Source of the DNA: JACKAL01 sp964400355 | GTDB taxonomy: Bacteria > Bdellovibrionota > Bdellovibrionia > Bdellovibrionales > JAGQZY01 | DNA length: 64,000 nucleotides | Direction: 5' to 3' | Assembly (NCBI GenBank): GCA_964400355.1 | Contig: CAYNTO010000005.1 | Span: 62,001-126,000 of the forward strand | In this document: positions 1-8,938 of the stretch, piece by piece | Numbering within the stretch: the first letter of the stretch is position 1 | Layout of the letters: each line of letters begins with the position of its first letter | Notes under the pieces: generated by a model | Databases searched by the model: none | The model's input: only the letters and a program-made list of their open reading frames with translations | What the model was told of the DNA's origin: nothing | Position numbers and translations under genes: made by a program

Positions 1-1144
1 TAATATCGTGAATAATTTCCCTATAGTCATTATACATTCCAGTGACTGCATCTATAGTCTTTAATTCGGCATCCAACCGCATGCTCGTTGTAATGAGAGC
101 TTTTTGCTGGCCATTAAATCCTTTTAACACCCTGAGGAACGCAATTATCGTCGCAATGAAGGCAATGCTAGAAAGATGGAGATAGCTCTCTCTCCTAATC
201 TGTGAACCCGCACCGTCAAACACCAACACGAATAGAAGAACAATATATAGAGAAGTAATAAAATAGTCTTTATTCCGTTTAAGATGCATGAACTTATATA
301 TAATCATAAAAATAGTTGCCGAAAGTGCTGCGATGATTAGCAAGAAAACAAGAAGGTGAGTAGCATCTTTAAACCCATAGAATAGAATGCCCGGCAATAC
401 ACAGGGCCAAAAAAATATAAAAAACAGTGTAGCTTTCTTTCTGTGGCTTATCTCTACTGTATTTAAAGTGAGCGTCAACAATCCTAAAAATCCTGCTATC
501 ACGACAACGGTGTGAGCAACGGCTAAATTAACATCGACAAATCTACCGGGGATATGGGATGCAACAAGCAAGCAAAATGAAGCTTGTTGAACCAAATACA
601 GCCAAGCATCTGTTATCGTGGAAAATTGGGTAACAAGAATTGCTCCGACGATTCCTAGAAATAGAGCAACAACAGATGCAATTACAAACATTTCGTCATA
701 AAATACGTATTGTTGAGGAAAAGTCCTTTTAAACTGGGGATAGCCCGATACAGATGCAAAGAATCGCATATACGCATAAATTTCCAATTCAACTACCTTG
801 GCATCATTGAAAATGGCACAGGTATAAAGAGGCTTGCTCATCAACTGAGTTATGTGCCACTTCGAGGACATCGAGTTCGTGTATATTATTTTCCCGTCCA
901 CATAAATGTTCATTCGCCCCATATAGGTTTGAGGGAAAACTACAAATCCAGTAGGCTCATCTCTGCAGGTTTGGGGAAGAACACTGCTCGTCATTTTCAG
1001 GCGGTACGTTTGATCCCCGGTCTCTACCCAACGTTCTTGTATAATCCATTCACTATTAAAGGTAGAAGGAATATCTTGAACTCCAAGCAAAGAAAACAGT
1101 GATACCAATATCTGAAAAGCAAACGCGTCTATAGCCGATACCAT
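1..1144 (-). CDS. 7TMR-DISM-like membrane histidine kinase, partial (3' end beyond window)
   Basis: An open frame runs on the minus strand from ATG at 1144 to the left edge, about 380 codons, preceded by a good ribosome site (AGAGGGGTAGG). It has a hydrophobic N-terminus, an extracytoplasmic domain of about 110 residues carrying the motif YVDGKIIYTNS and two cysteines, then about seven membrane segments, then a coiled linker. The last visible residues are REIIHDI, the start of the phospho-acceptor His box. The dimerisation remainder and the ATPase domain lie outside the window. It is a paralogue of the kinases at 1175 and 3478, sharing the same domain order, the SY/TY strand near residue 45 and an 'x-P-G' motif in the membrane region (HIPGRFVDVN). 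It lies 30 nt downstream of the 1175-2851 gene and is probably co-transcribed. The ligand is unknown. Confidence 0.85.
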   Translation of the reverse strand, partial: MVSAIDAFAFQILVSLFSLLGVQDIPSTFNSEWIIQERWVETGDQTYRLKMTSSVLPQTCRDEPTGFVVFPQTYMGRMNIYVDGKIIYTNSMSSKWHITQLMSKPLYTCAIFNDAKVVELEIYAYMRFFASVSGYPQFKRTFPQQYVFYDEMFVIASVVALFLGIVGAILVTQFSTITDAWLYLVQQASFCLLVASHIPGRFVDVNLAVAHTVVVIAGFLGLLTLTLNTVEISHRKKATLFFIFFWPCVLPGILFYGFKDATHLLVFLLIIAALSATIFMIIYKFMHLKRNKDYFITSLYIVLLFVLVFDGAGSQIRRESYLHLSSIAFIATIIAFLRVLKGFNGQQKALITTSMRLDAELKTIDAVTGMYNDYREIIHDI

Positions 1145-1174
1145 AACCTACCCCTCTCTAAGGCTGTCGCGGTC

Positions 1175-2851
1175 TTAGTAATCATTATTTGATTCCTTAA
1201 TTTTTAGTTGAATAATTAAATCAAAATTTTTGTCCAACTCAAAATGCCCGCTCCAACTTGATATTCGCTTTTCTATTATCTTTAATCCCCTGCCGGTACT
1301 CACAACCTTCATAATCTCTGGATGAATATCTTTCCGCATATTTTTGAATGTGCATTTCAATGTCCGCTCGCACGAGATATTGATCTCAATACTTATTACA
1401 TTCGATTTTATTGAATTATCTAAAATTTCGGCAAATATTGATTTTAATGAAGTGTATTCGAAATAAATTAAAATTTTACTATTATCATCTATTCTATTAT
1501 GAATATTAATTTCTAACTTTGATGAGTATTCGCTGCAAATATCAGAAATCAACTCAAAGAATACACTACACTCGATCCATTTTGCGGAACTTTCGAATAG
1601 AGCTAGCTCACTTCTATCGAGCAATTCCGTTAGACGATCCCTTACTGCCTTGAACCTTTCAATCTGTTTCAAATCTGCACCATGCAACAAAAAATTTAAT
1701 CCTGTGAGTGGAGACTTAATGTCATGGATAATTTCTTGAAACTTTTCATTTTTTCCAGTCAAATTTTCATTCGCAGTGATATACTGATTAACCTGCATTT
1801 GAAGAGCTAAATTATTATACTTTTGTAGACCAACAACTCTTATGATGTCTAAATAGTTGACTAAACTAACAAGGACATAAGCTATAGGCAATAGTACAAA
1901 ACTATTGAACATAAGATTACTAGCTATGCCATCATAGATTGCGAAAATAACTATTAGTGCCATTATAAATAGTTGGATAAAATATGTAATCCTATCTTGT
2001 TTTATTGCATATGAATTTTTAAAGAATTTGAAACACACGTACGTGAGCCAAAGTATTACCGCAGGGAACAGTGCGAGTGATGAAAGCTGGACCATGTTCT
2101 TTTTCCCATATGTCACGTACAAAAGACAGACAAGACACATTACAAATAAAAGAAAACGACGAACCGTAATCAAATTCGCGAAATGTCCAAAAAGAAAGCA
2201 TGCTAATAAGAGCAATGGGAAGAATACCTGATTTGTGAAAACCATAGAGATTTCAAAGAACTTACCTGGTGAATAGCATAGAAGAACCGCCAAAATAGAT
2301 ATGTCCTGAAGTAATCCAAATTTAAATTTGTTGATACTTCCCGATGCCAGAATTAAAACGCTATTTATAACTGTAAAAAGAATAACAATTAAAGAAGCTA
2401 TGAAGAAGAGATCACTATTTAGAAAATAGAATCCAAAGGAAGATTTCATAACTTTTGGAAATCCGTCCACGACTCCGGTAAATCTAATATATGAACGAAT
2501 ATCTTGCCGCACCACCTTGGCACCAAATAACTGACTACAATGCAAGTACGGCTTAAAGAAAACCTGCGAAAGCTTCCAGTTACCAGTTGGACTATTTGTC
2601 TGAAGCAGACGTCCATCAACGTATATATTATTAATACTTAAATTTGCAGTTGGAAATATTAGATTGGCTTCGGGATTACTTCTACAGAGTTGGTTTATGC
2701 TATTACTCTCAATCGAAAACAAATAGCTTCCATCAACCTGCCTTTCCCAATCGGTTACTATTTTCCAGTCCAAATCCTTATAAGTAGGCGAACCATGACC
2801 AATAAGTGCCGAATATACGATCATCAATACGCTGAACGCCCAACTATCCAT
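1175..2851 (-). CDS. 7TMR-DISM-like membrane histidine kinase
   Basis: About 558 aa. ATG at 2851 is chosen over ATG at 2881 because it aligns with the starts of the two paralogues; neither has a strong ribosome site, so the start is uncertain. Order: signal/first membrane helix, exported beta-rich domain (about residues 25-135, motif YVDGRLLQTNSP, conserved Cys), about seven membrane helices (to about 335), coiled linker, His box EIIHDIKSPL (His about 376), then an ATPase domain with N-box EILDNSIKSN and G2-box STGRGLKII. The G1 box (DxGxG) is not recognisable. No response regulator is adjacent. Codon use is markedly AT-rich compared with the genes after 6 kb, which may reflect transfer or relaxed selection. 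The kinase assignment is firm; the 7TMR-DISM label is from architecture. Confidence 0.85.
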   Translation of the reverse strand: MDSWAFSVLMIVYSALIGHGSPTYKDLDWKIVTDWERQVDGSYLFSIESNSINQLCRSNPEANLIFPTANLSINNIYVDGRLLQTNSPTGNWKLSQVFFKPYLHCSQLFGAKVVRQDIRSYIRFTGVVDGFPKVMKSSFGFYFLNSDLFFIASLIVILFTVINSVLILASGSINKFKFGLLQDISILAVLLCYSPGKFFEISMVFTNQVFFPLLLLACFLFGHFANLITVRRFLLFVMCLVCLLYVTYGKKNMVQLSSLALFPAVILWLTYVCFKFFKNSYAIKQDRITYFIQLFIMALIVIFAIYDGIASNLMFNSFVLLPIAYVLVSLVNYLDIIRVVGLQKYNNLALQMQVNQYITANENLTGKNEKFQEIIHDIKSPLTGLNFLLHGADLKQIERFKAVRDRLTELLDRSELALFESSAKWIECSVFFELISDICSEYSSKLEINIHNRIDDNSKILIYFEYTSLKSIFAEILDNSIKSNVISIEINISCERTLKCTFKNMRKDIHPEIMKVVSTGRGLKIIEKRISSWSGHFELDKNFDLIIQLKIKESNNDY

Positions 2852-2881
2852 ATAGATCGCTACCAACCTGCGCAAAGGCAT

Positions 2882-3020
2882 TTAAAAGGTATGTTCGACG
2901 TCATGTCTAACCCTTAGAAACTCTGCTAAATACAAAGTATTTTAGTTTGTATGATGGATTTTTAGAATCAATATTAATTTCTGCAATGTAAAGTCAGAAT
3001 TCCTCTACCAACGTCTGGGC
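2882..3020. other. intergenic, AT-rich
   Basis: An AT-rich spacer between sufE and the kinase downstream of it. No convincing open frame or strong hairpin is visible. It is the only sizeable gap in this minus-strand run, so a promoter for the 2851-1175 kinase could sit here, but none can be named. Confidence 0.4.
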
Positions 3021-3446
3021 TTACCCCAGCGCTTTAAACGCAGTTGCATACAACATGATCTGCTTAACCATGCTCATGAGGCCGTTGGCGCGGCTGGGGG
3101 ACAGGTGGGATTGGAAGCCGAGTTCGGAGATGAATTGGGGTGGGTTTGCTAGGATTTCATCGGGCGAGGCGCTGGAGTATACCTGCAACAGGATTGCCAC
3201 TAAGCCTTTTACAATCATCGCATCGCTATCTGCCATCAACTCTACTTTACCGTCGGCCGAACGCTGGGCATGGAGCCATACGCGGGACTGGCAACCCTTT
3301 ACCAAATACTTGTCGTCGTAGAGTGTGTCTGCCAACTTCGGTAGCGTCTTGCCAAGGTCGATAACTTTTTTATAGCGTTCTTCCCACGATTTGATTGCGC
3401 TGAAATCGGCGATTAATTGATTTTGACGATCGGCTACTGAGTTCAC
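3021..3446 (-). CDS. sufE: SufE-family cysteine desulfuration protein
   Basis: 141 aa starting at GTG 3446. SufE accepts persulfide sulfur from a SufS-type cysteine desulfurase and passes it to the SufB scaffold for iron-sulfur cluster assembly in the cytosol. The sequence matches the family over its whole length (usual size about 140 aa): the active Cys is in the loop VKGCQSRVWL (Cys52), followed by the expected helical half with MIVKGLVAILLQVYS and the family's ending FQSHLSPSRANGLMSMV. It lies 31 nt downstream of one kinase gene and upstream of another of the same family, an odd place because no sufBCDS genes are present. No function linking it to the kinases can be read from the sequence. 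Confidence 0.9.
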   Translation of the reverse strand: MNSVADRQNQLIADFSAIKSWEERYKKVIDLGKTLPKLADTLYDDKYLVKGCQSRVWLHAQRSADGKVELMADSDAMIVKGLVAILLQVYSSASPDEILANPPQFISELGFQSHLSPSRANGLMSMVKQIMLYATAFKALG

Positions 3447-3477
3447 AAACTGGGTCTATCGAACTACGCAAAGGCGA

Positions 3478-5151
3478 TCAAGTTATATTTCGCGATCGCA
3501 ACTGGATTTGAACAATAAATTGGCTATTTATCGCCTCAAGCTTTACCTGGCCACCCATACTTTGAATCTTTTTTGTCAAATTGCTCAATCCGAGACCGGA
3601 TCCCTCTTTGGAGTTCCCACGGCTACCGTATCCTAGCCGACTATATACGGAATCATCGGCAACGAATTTATTTTTAATTTCAAGCACAACATAACTCGGT
3701 ATCACGTAAATTTTTAATTCAATCAGGTCGTCCCTGACCCCATACTTTTGAGCATTATCAAAAATTTCCGCGATAACTACACTCAATTCAACTCTATCGA
3801 AGAATACTAAACTCTCCTCGAGCCCCTCACTCATTTCTACCTTAATATTTTGAACATTCTTTTCCACCACAATACGGTCAATGCATCCCTCTAACGCTGC
3901 AACACTGTACCAATCCGCATGCTTTTTAAATTCTTCGGCATCCACTCTGCTTAAGATTTCCTTAACCCTCTTGGTAGCTTCACTCACAAGTGAACCGGAT
4001 TGGCCGCCCGTTAGACCAAACTCAATTGCAGTTAATGGTGATTTTACATCGTGTATTATTTCACGACTCAAATCATTGAACTTGGAGACCTTGTCCAGGA
4101 GTTGCCTTTCAGACAACAAACTCAGCTCCGCATCTGCTAAATTCTTTGAGGCAATATTTATGCTCCGAACAAGCTCAGCAATTCCTACTATTGCGACCAC
4201 TGCGGTCAATAACGAAAGATATAGAAACCCATCGCGCGCAACCTGCGCCATATAGCAGTCTTTTACGGTAAATGCCCAGACGAGGAAATAAAGGAAAGCT
4301 GTAAATTTATCGCGAGTTTTTAGCTTATAGACAAATAGCAAAAATGTTCCCGTAATCGCGACTGGCAAAAAACACTCTATCAACAATTGTGTGACATTAA
4401 TTTTATCATAAATACCTATCAAAGTTGCGGCGCTTAAAACAAAGAAAACTGCGTGCAGGCGCTTCACTCTGCGGACACCCATCGAGAATGCCGAGAAGTA
4501 AACGAGTGCTCCACATAACGAGACAAGGACAATTGCCTGAGCCAGAGCAACATTTATATTCGAAAGCACCCCTGGCGAATGCCCATACATCGACATTGCA
4601 AACGCAAAGTTATACATAAAAAACAGAGACGCCGTCCCAGAGGACAACAACTTAAAAGCAAACAATGCTCCCACCAAACCCAACTGAAATACAAGTATTG
4701 CAGTTAAGATATAAAATTCCTCATAAAAGAATTGGCTAAGAGGATAGGTGGAAGAAATATACGGATAAGCATTCAACGTGGCAAAAAACCTAATTGGTGA
4801 GCTAATATGAACAGAAATTCTATCCGAGTTTAAAAAATATTTACAACTGACTGTATACCGATAGAGCGAAGATGAAAGATTCCAACGCTTGCCTGGAGAA
4901 TTGGTAAAAACAATTGTATCACCCGCAAATACCTCAACGAGACCCATATATGGGACATGAACTACCAAATAAGCTTCTTCTGCACACTGCTTCGGGATCG
5001 TACTGCTGCTTATCTCCAGTTTATAGGAATCATCCAGTTGCTTTGCCCAATGGCTGTCTACGGTCCAATTATCCGCAGGCACAAGAGAGACGTCGCTAAC
5101 GTTTAAAAAAGACAACAGTGCCATTAGTATGTTTGATGCCCAAAGTTCCAT
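3478..5151 (-). CDS. 7TMR-DISM-like membrane histidine kinase
   Basis: 557 aa. N-terminal signal/anchor (MELWASNILMALLSFL), exported beta-rich domain at about residues 25-130 (motifs TNSPGKRWNLSSS and two Cys), then about seven membrane helices including HSPGVLSNINVALAQ (191-205). A coiled linker leads to His box EIIHDVKSPLTAIEFGL (His367). The ATPase domain has N-box IAEIFDNAQKYG and a clear G2 box GSGLGLSNL. This is the most complete and best conserved of three neighbouring paralogues. It heads the minus-strand run followed by sufE and the other two kinases. The exported domain plus seven helices plus kinase matches the 7TMR-DISM architecture, whose known members sense small extracellular ligands; the ligand here is unknown and no cognate regulator is adjacent. 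Confidence 0.87.
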   Translation of the reverse strand: MELWASNILMALLSFLNVSDVSLVPADNWTVDSHWAKQLDDSYKLEISSSTIPKQCAEEAYLVVHVPYMGLVEVFAGDTIVFTNSPGKRWNLSSSLYRYTVSCKYFLNSDRISVHISSPIRFFATLNAYPYISSTYPLSQFFYEEFYILTAILVFQLGLVGALFAFKLLSSGTASLFFMYNFAFAMSMYGHSPGVLSNINVALAQAIVLVSLCGALVYFSAFSMGVRRVKRLHAVFFVLSAATLIGIYDKINVTQLLIECFLPVAITGTFLLFVYKLKTRDKFTAFLYFLVWAFTVKDCYMAQVARDGFLYLSLLTAVVAIVGIAELVRSINIASKNLADAELSLLSERQLLDKVSKFNDLSREIIHDVKSPLTAIEFGLTGGQSGSLVSEATKRVKEILSRVDAEEFKKHADWYSVAALEGCIDRIVVEKNVQNIKVEMSEGLEESLVFFDRVELSVVIAEIFDNAQKYGVRDDLIELKIYVIPSYVVLEIKNKFVADDSVYSRLGYGSRGNSKEGSGLGLSNLTKKIQSMGGQVKLEAINSQFIVQIQLRSRNIT

Positions 5152-5206
5152 AACTATTTATAAATATCGTTGATTTAGCTTTCAATGTCATCGAACGTTC
5201 TTGCGC

Positions 5207-5905
5207 TTACTTGCTACTGGACTTTTGACATTTATTCTTAAGTTGTTGCATTACGCTTCTTTGCTCAGGAGCTACTTTTTCTAACAGTTTCTCCACGTAA
5301 TCATTGGACAATGATCCAACATGTTTACTGGACCTCTCATAAAATTCCATCGCCGCATCCAGAGAGTTAAATATTCCTGATCCAGGAATCTTCACCTTCT
5401 TCTCCACGGCACTCTCATGCAAGTAAGCCTTCACCTCACCCACTTCTTCCAGCGTCCATCCCTCTTCATAGAGGAAGTCCTCGAGAAGCAGCCACTCCAA
5501 CGTCCATGTGAGTTCCTCGGCGCTCTTCCAATACATCTGTCCATCTTCGTAGTAGGTGCTCTTACAGAAAAATGTACGGCACACGCCGGGGCGGTTTTGC
5601 CATATGTTGCAGCCACCCGACTTCTTATTGTAGAACGTGCAGAGTAAACTCGCATCCGTTCCAAAACCCCAACCACTGCGGCCCTTAAAACGTTTTCTAT
5701 ATTCTAAACTCGGAGCAATTCCGCAAATTGTGAGATCCCAATCTTTAAGATCAAAATCTTTTAAAGCTTCGCCAATATTGCCCACCAAAAAATTTGCGAT
5801 AAATGGTTTGTAAGTGCAACACTTGTAGAGATCGGTGCACTTGGCGCAATCGACGGCAGATTCTTCGAGCGATATTTCGGTTAATAATCTCTGGTAATAG
5901 GACAT
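5207..5905 (-). CDS. YkgJ-family cysteine cluster protein
   Basis: 232 aa. Cysteines near the N-terminus form CxxCx5CC (Cys20, 23, 29, 30), followed later by LLCTFYN, GGCNIW and RPGVCRTFFC. This is the layout of the YkgJ/CxxCxxCC family, thought to bind iron or zinc; no reaction is established for the family. The C-terminal third is helical and charged and lacks cysteines. There is no signal peptide, so it should be cytosolic. The gene ends 55 nt upstream of the first kinase of the left block, in the same direction, and is divergent from the S8 protease gene at 6069. Confidence 0.75.
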   Translation of the reverse strand: MSYYQRLLTEISLEESAVDCAKCTDLYKCCTYKPFIANFLVGNIGEALKDFDLKDWDLTICGIAPSLEYRKRFKGRSGWGFGTDASLLCTFYNKKSGGCNIWQNRPGVCRTFFCKSTYYEDGQMYWKSAEELTWTLEWLLLEDFLYEEGWTLEEVGEVKAYLHESAVEKKVKIPGSGIFNSLDAAMEFYERSSKHVGSLSNDYVEKLLEKVAPEQRSVMQQLKNKCQKSSSK

Positions 5906-5992
5906 ATAAACGTGTCTTATAACCTATTAAAATTACGGAGAAAAATCAAAATTAATTTGCTAATTGTAATATCTCCTACTAGTTTGAGTCCT

Positions 5993-6012
5993 CGAAGGTC
6001 GCTCGACCTTCG
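5993..6012. promoter_or_regulatory. perfect 9-bp inverted repeat upstream of S8 protease
   Basis: CGAAGGTCG and CGACCTTCG separated by two bases, 57 bases before the protease ATG and about 90 bases from the divergent cysteine-cluster gene. It could be a dimeric regulator site or a 5' leader hairpin. No T-run follows, so it does not look like a terminator. Confidence 0.5.
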
Positions 6013-6068
6013 GCGAGCACTGGGGAGTGTTCGAGCTGTTGAATCAGCATTATCCAAGGGGGAGAATC

Positions 6069-7502
6069 ATGAAAAACATAGGATTGTTTTTGTTCATCGC
6101 AGTATTGGTGGCGCCGCAAGCGCTTTTAGCAAATAGCGGCACAATTGTTCGCTTAAAAGATCCCAGCCAAGCTATCAGCTATCAACTCGAAAACGGTGTA
6201 ACACTCACCGAAATATCCAAAGATCTCGGCCTCTATCAGGCGCGGTCCAACGGCGCGCCTCGCGCTATTACTAAATCTTTTGGAATGAAATCGGCATCGC
6301 CTGCGCTCTACTCCGTTCCGAACCACAAAGTCACTTTGCGCGCTGTATCTTCCAAGGTCACCTCAGATCCACTTTTCAACCAACAATGGAACATGGGGCT
6401 CGATTCCGACAGCGTCGGTATCAACGCCGTCGAGGCGTGGCTCGAGTTCGGCTCGCGCAGTTACGACCGTAGCTTCAACGACATCGTCATCGCCGTTGTT
6501 GATGGCGGGTTCGACATCAATCATCCTGATCTTCTCTACAACAAATGGACAAACACTCGCGAAATCGCCGGCAATAAAAAAGACGACGACGGCAACGGCT
6601 ACATCGACGACATCAACGGATGGGACGTCAGTTCCAACTCCGGCCGCATCGCTAGCGCCGATCATGGCACCCATGTGGCAGGCATTATCGGCGCACGTGG
6701 CAACAACTCGCGCGGCATTGCTGGCGTCAATCACCGCGCGCGCATCATGTTTGTAAGCTCAGGAGATCTCGGTGACACCGCGTCCACAATGCGCGCGTAC
6801 TCTTATATTCTTGCTCAGAAAAAACTTTGGATTCAAAGTGGCGGTAAAAGAGGCGCAAACGTCGTCGCCGTAAATTCAAGCTTTGGTATCGACGGTGCTC
6901 AGTGCGCAAGCAGCGAATTTGCAGTTTGGAACGACATGATCAACGAACTTGGTAAATCGGGAATTCTTTCCGTCGCTGCGACTTCGAACTTCGAAGTCAA
7001 CGTGGATAAGAATGGCGACATCCCTACAAGCTGCGATAGCCCGTACTTGATTTCAGTCACTAACAGTAACCGCGACGGCACAAAAGCCACGGGCAAAGAG
7101 TGGAACACCATCTCTCAACCCACATTTGATAACTTGGGTTCTGGTTTTGGAAAAAATCATATTGATCTGGCAGCGCCAGGTGATGAAATCCTCTCCACTG
7201 CGGAAAGAACTTCGTCATTGGTTTCACAGCAGTACACTGCACAGAGCGGGACTTCGTTTTCCGCACCCCACGTTGCCGGTGCGATCGCATACCTTCACAG
7301 TGTAGCCGCGTTGAATTTTAATAAGCACTACATCAAAGATCCTGCAGCAGGTGCTCTGGAATTAAAGTCTGCGATGCTAAGCACGGTAACTCCGATTTCA
7401 GCAATGTCGGGATTAACACGCTCTGGTGGAATTTTAAATCTGCTCGAGGCCAGTCACGCGTTGCAATCCGCAACACCTCTACTGATTGCTCAGGCTCAAT
7501 AA
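6069..7502 (+). CDS. secreted S8 (subtilisin-like) serine protease
   Basis: 477 aa from ATG 6069, which has a strong ribosome site (AAGGGGGA). A signal peptide (about residues 1-21) is followed by a short propeptide-like segment to about residue 95, then the peptidase S8 domain. The catalytic triad is visible: Asp145 (AVVDGGFD), His199 (DHGTHVAG) and Ser396 (SGTSFSAPH). A Ca2+-binding-like stretch KDDDGNGYIDDINGWD lies between Asp and His, and the oxyanion region is NSSFG. The final 80 residues are helical. It is a close paralogue of the protease at 26005, and the pair brackets the exported-protein block. It carries an insertion around residues 345-363 (TISQPTFDNLGSGFGKNH) that the paralogue lacks. 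Substrate unknown. Confidence 0.95.
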   Translation: MKNIGLFLFIAVLVAPQALLANSGTIVRLKDPSQAISYQLENGVTLTEISKDLGLYQARSNGAPRAITKSFGMKSASPALYSVPNHKVTLRAVSSKVTSDPLFNQQWNMGLDSDSVGINAVEAWLEFGSRSYDRSFNDIVIAVVDGGFDINHPDLLYNKWTNTREIAGNKKDDDGNGYIDDINGWDVSSNSGRIASADHGTHVAGIIGARGNNSRGIAGVNHRARIMFVSSGDLGDTASTMRAYSYILAQKKLWIQSGGKRGANVVAVNSSFGIDGAQCASSEFAVWNDMINELGKSGILSVAATSNFEVNVDKNGDIPTSCDSPYLISVTNSNRDGTKATGKEWNTISQPTFDNLGSGFGKNHIDLAAPGDEILSTAERTSSLVSQQYTAQSGTSFSAPHVAGAIAYLHSVAALNFNKHYIKDPAAGALELKSAMLSTVTPISAMSGLTRSGGILNLLEASHALQSATPLLIAQAQ

Positions 7503-7513
7503 GGATGTCACAA

Positions 7514-7538
7514 AGAGGAAGCTTTTAGCTTCCTCTTC
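7514..7538 (+). terminator. hairpin after S8 protease
   Basis: A perfect 10-bp stem (AAGAGGAAGC / GCTTCCTCTT) with loop TTTTA begins 12 bases after the protease stop. The following T-rich tract is short (CATTC), so termination efficiency is uncertain. Confidence 0.6.
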
Positions 7539-7750
7539 ATTCAAAGTTACGGGCTCGTCCAATTTAGCAGGTTTAAGCCCCAAAAAGAGCCACCACAGTG
7601 GGTTTCCTCGAGTTTTGGAATAGTCCAGATCCTAGGATTTGAACGTCCGGTCTACCGGACCAAAGTCTACCATACCCTGTTATATTCGATTTGAGAGTTA
7701 GATTTCTCGGCACAAGCCTTGCGATATGGGTCGCGAAGGATGGTACCACA

Positions 7751-8938
7751 ATGAGAAATTTAAAACACAAGGCCGCTTCACTTTGCATCTTTGGCTTTTC
7801 GATTTTGCTCGCGATAAACGCGTTCGCAGAGCCTCTTTACAATGCGGACTTAGGGCCCAATATATTTATAGTCAGCCAGCACCTTGATTCCTTTGCGACA
7901 AAAAAAGTTGAATCCCTTCTTCAGCTGTCGTTTAAAAGCTGCGAACAAAATCCACTAGCAGCTAAGGAATTCTGCGGATTTAAGAAAAACTATAGCGACT
8001 GGCAACGTGCAACGGAATGGCTCAACTTACAAAGTCAGTTCGACATCGAAAGTGTCGAAGATTTTTCGGTTTTCGAAATCGAGCTCCAAAAGGACTGGCG
8101 TGACACCGACATCACCACCATCTCGTGGGGCTTTGCTCCAACATTCGACACCTCTGATCGCGCCAATCAAGAGCTCGTCACAAAAAAAGTTCTTACTTGG
8201 TCTGTTCTAAAGAAAACTCTCTCGTACCGCGTTCAACAATTCAAAGAACGCATGCTCACAATAAAAAGCCCCACAGGCATTTCACTGTACTGGACAACTC
8301 TTCCCGCAATTGATGCCTGGGCGCAATCGCCAATTATGCTCAAGCAATTGTTACAAGTTAGCAAATCCATGCATTGCGCCTCAGTGTTGTGCGACTTTCA
8401 AAAACGTGCCCTGCATCACATGGTCTGCAAAGCCGCAACGGACCACTCATCGCGAGCCGCCGCAGCCCTCGATGCGATTAAAAAAGAATCTCTTTACTAC
8501 GAAGAACGTGTGCAACGTCTGGCGAAAGCGATCGACATCAATTCACAAGTTTCTTTAGCGATTGAAGAGTCCCTTGCAACATCAAAATTCACAAGCTCCA
8601 CCAAAGATTATGTAACACAAAAATCAGATTGGACGTCATCGTCTTTAGAAGTCACCCAGCAACTCATGGATCAGATACTGCAGATCGCCGAAGTCGCTGA
8701 AAAGGATATGGAGTTTTCAACGGAGAGCTTCCTCGGAGTCAAAATGCAGGCTGTGATCGACGTGGCAAACGCTTGCCCATCAAGCTCGCCCCTTACACCA
8801 ATGGAACTCCCCGAACTGGAAACATATAGAGGCGCCAAAGAACTCACCGCACTTCTCGAAAACGACATCAATCAATCTTTAAAATCTTTTGAAAGACTTC
8901 TAACAAATTTAAAATTGGAGATCACAAGTGAAAACTAA
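7751..8938 (+). CDS. exported protein of unknown function (first gene of exported block)
   Basis: 395 aa from ATG 7751 (ribosome site AAGGATGG). A longer frame opens at 7691, but only the 7751 start gives a normal signal peptide (RNLKHKAASLCIFGFSILLA, cleavage after NAFA). I do not recognise the family. The mature protein is mostly alpha-helical with two pairs of nearby cysteines (CEQNPLAAKEFC; CASVLC) that could form disulfides in the periplasm. Its stop overlaps the next start by 11 nt, so it is translationally coupled to the lipoprotein gene. It opens a run of six overlapping or abutting genes ending at 16369. Confidence 0.75.
   Translation: MRNLKHKAASLCIFGFSILLAINAFAEPLYNADLGPNIFIVSQHLDSFATKKVESLLQLSFKSCEQNPLAAKEFCGFKKNYSDWQRATEWLNLQSQFDIESVEDFSVFEIELQKDWRDTDITTISWGFAPTFDTSDRANQELVTKKVLTWSVLKKTLSYRVQQFKERMLTIKSPTGISLYWTTLPAIDAWAQSPIMLKQLLQVSKSMHCASVLCDFQKRALHHMVCKAATDHSSRAAAALDAIKKESLYYEERVQRLAKAIDINSQVSLAIEESLATSKFTSSTKDYVTQKSDWTSSSLEVTQQLMDQILQIAEVAEKDMEFSTESFLGVKMQAVIDVANACPSSSPLTPMELPELETYRGAKELTALLENDINQSLKSFERLLTNLKLEITSEN

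Noticed and set aside
710..1102. 130-codon plus-strand frame at the left edge
   Set aside because: It lies opposite the partial histidine kinase, whose minus-strand frame is open to the edge and clearly homologous to two neighbours.
7620..7690. tRNA-like stretch (GGATTTGAAC, GTCCGG-TCTA-CCGGAC, GTCTACCAT) before the exported block
   Set aside because: It recalls a T-arm, anticodon arm and D-arm on the minus strand, but the arms have the wrong lengths and no acceptor stem pairs. At most a decayed remnant.
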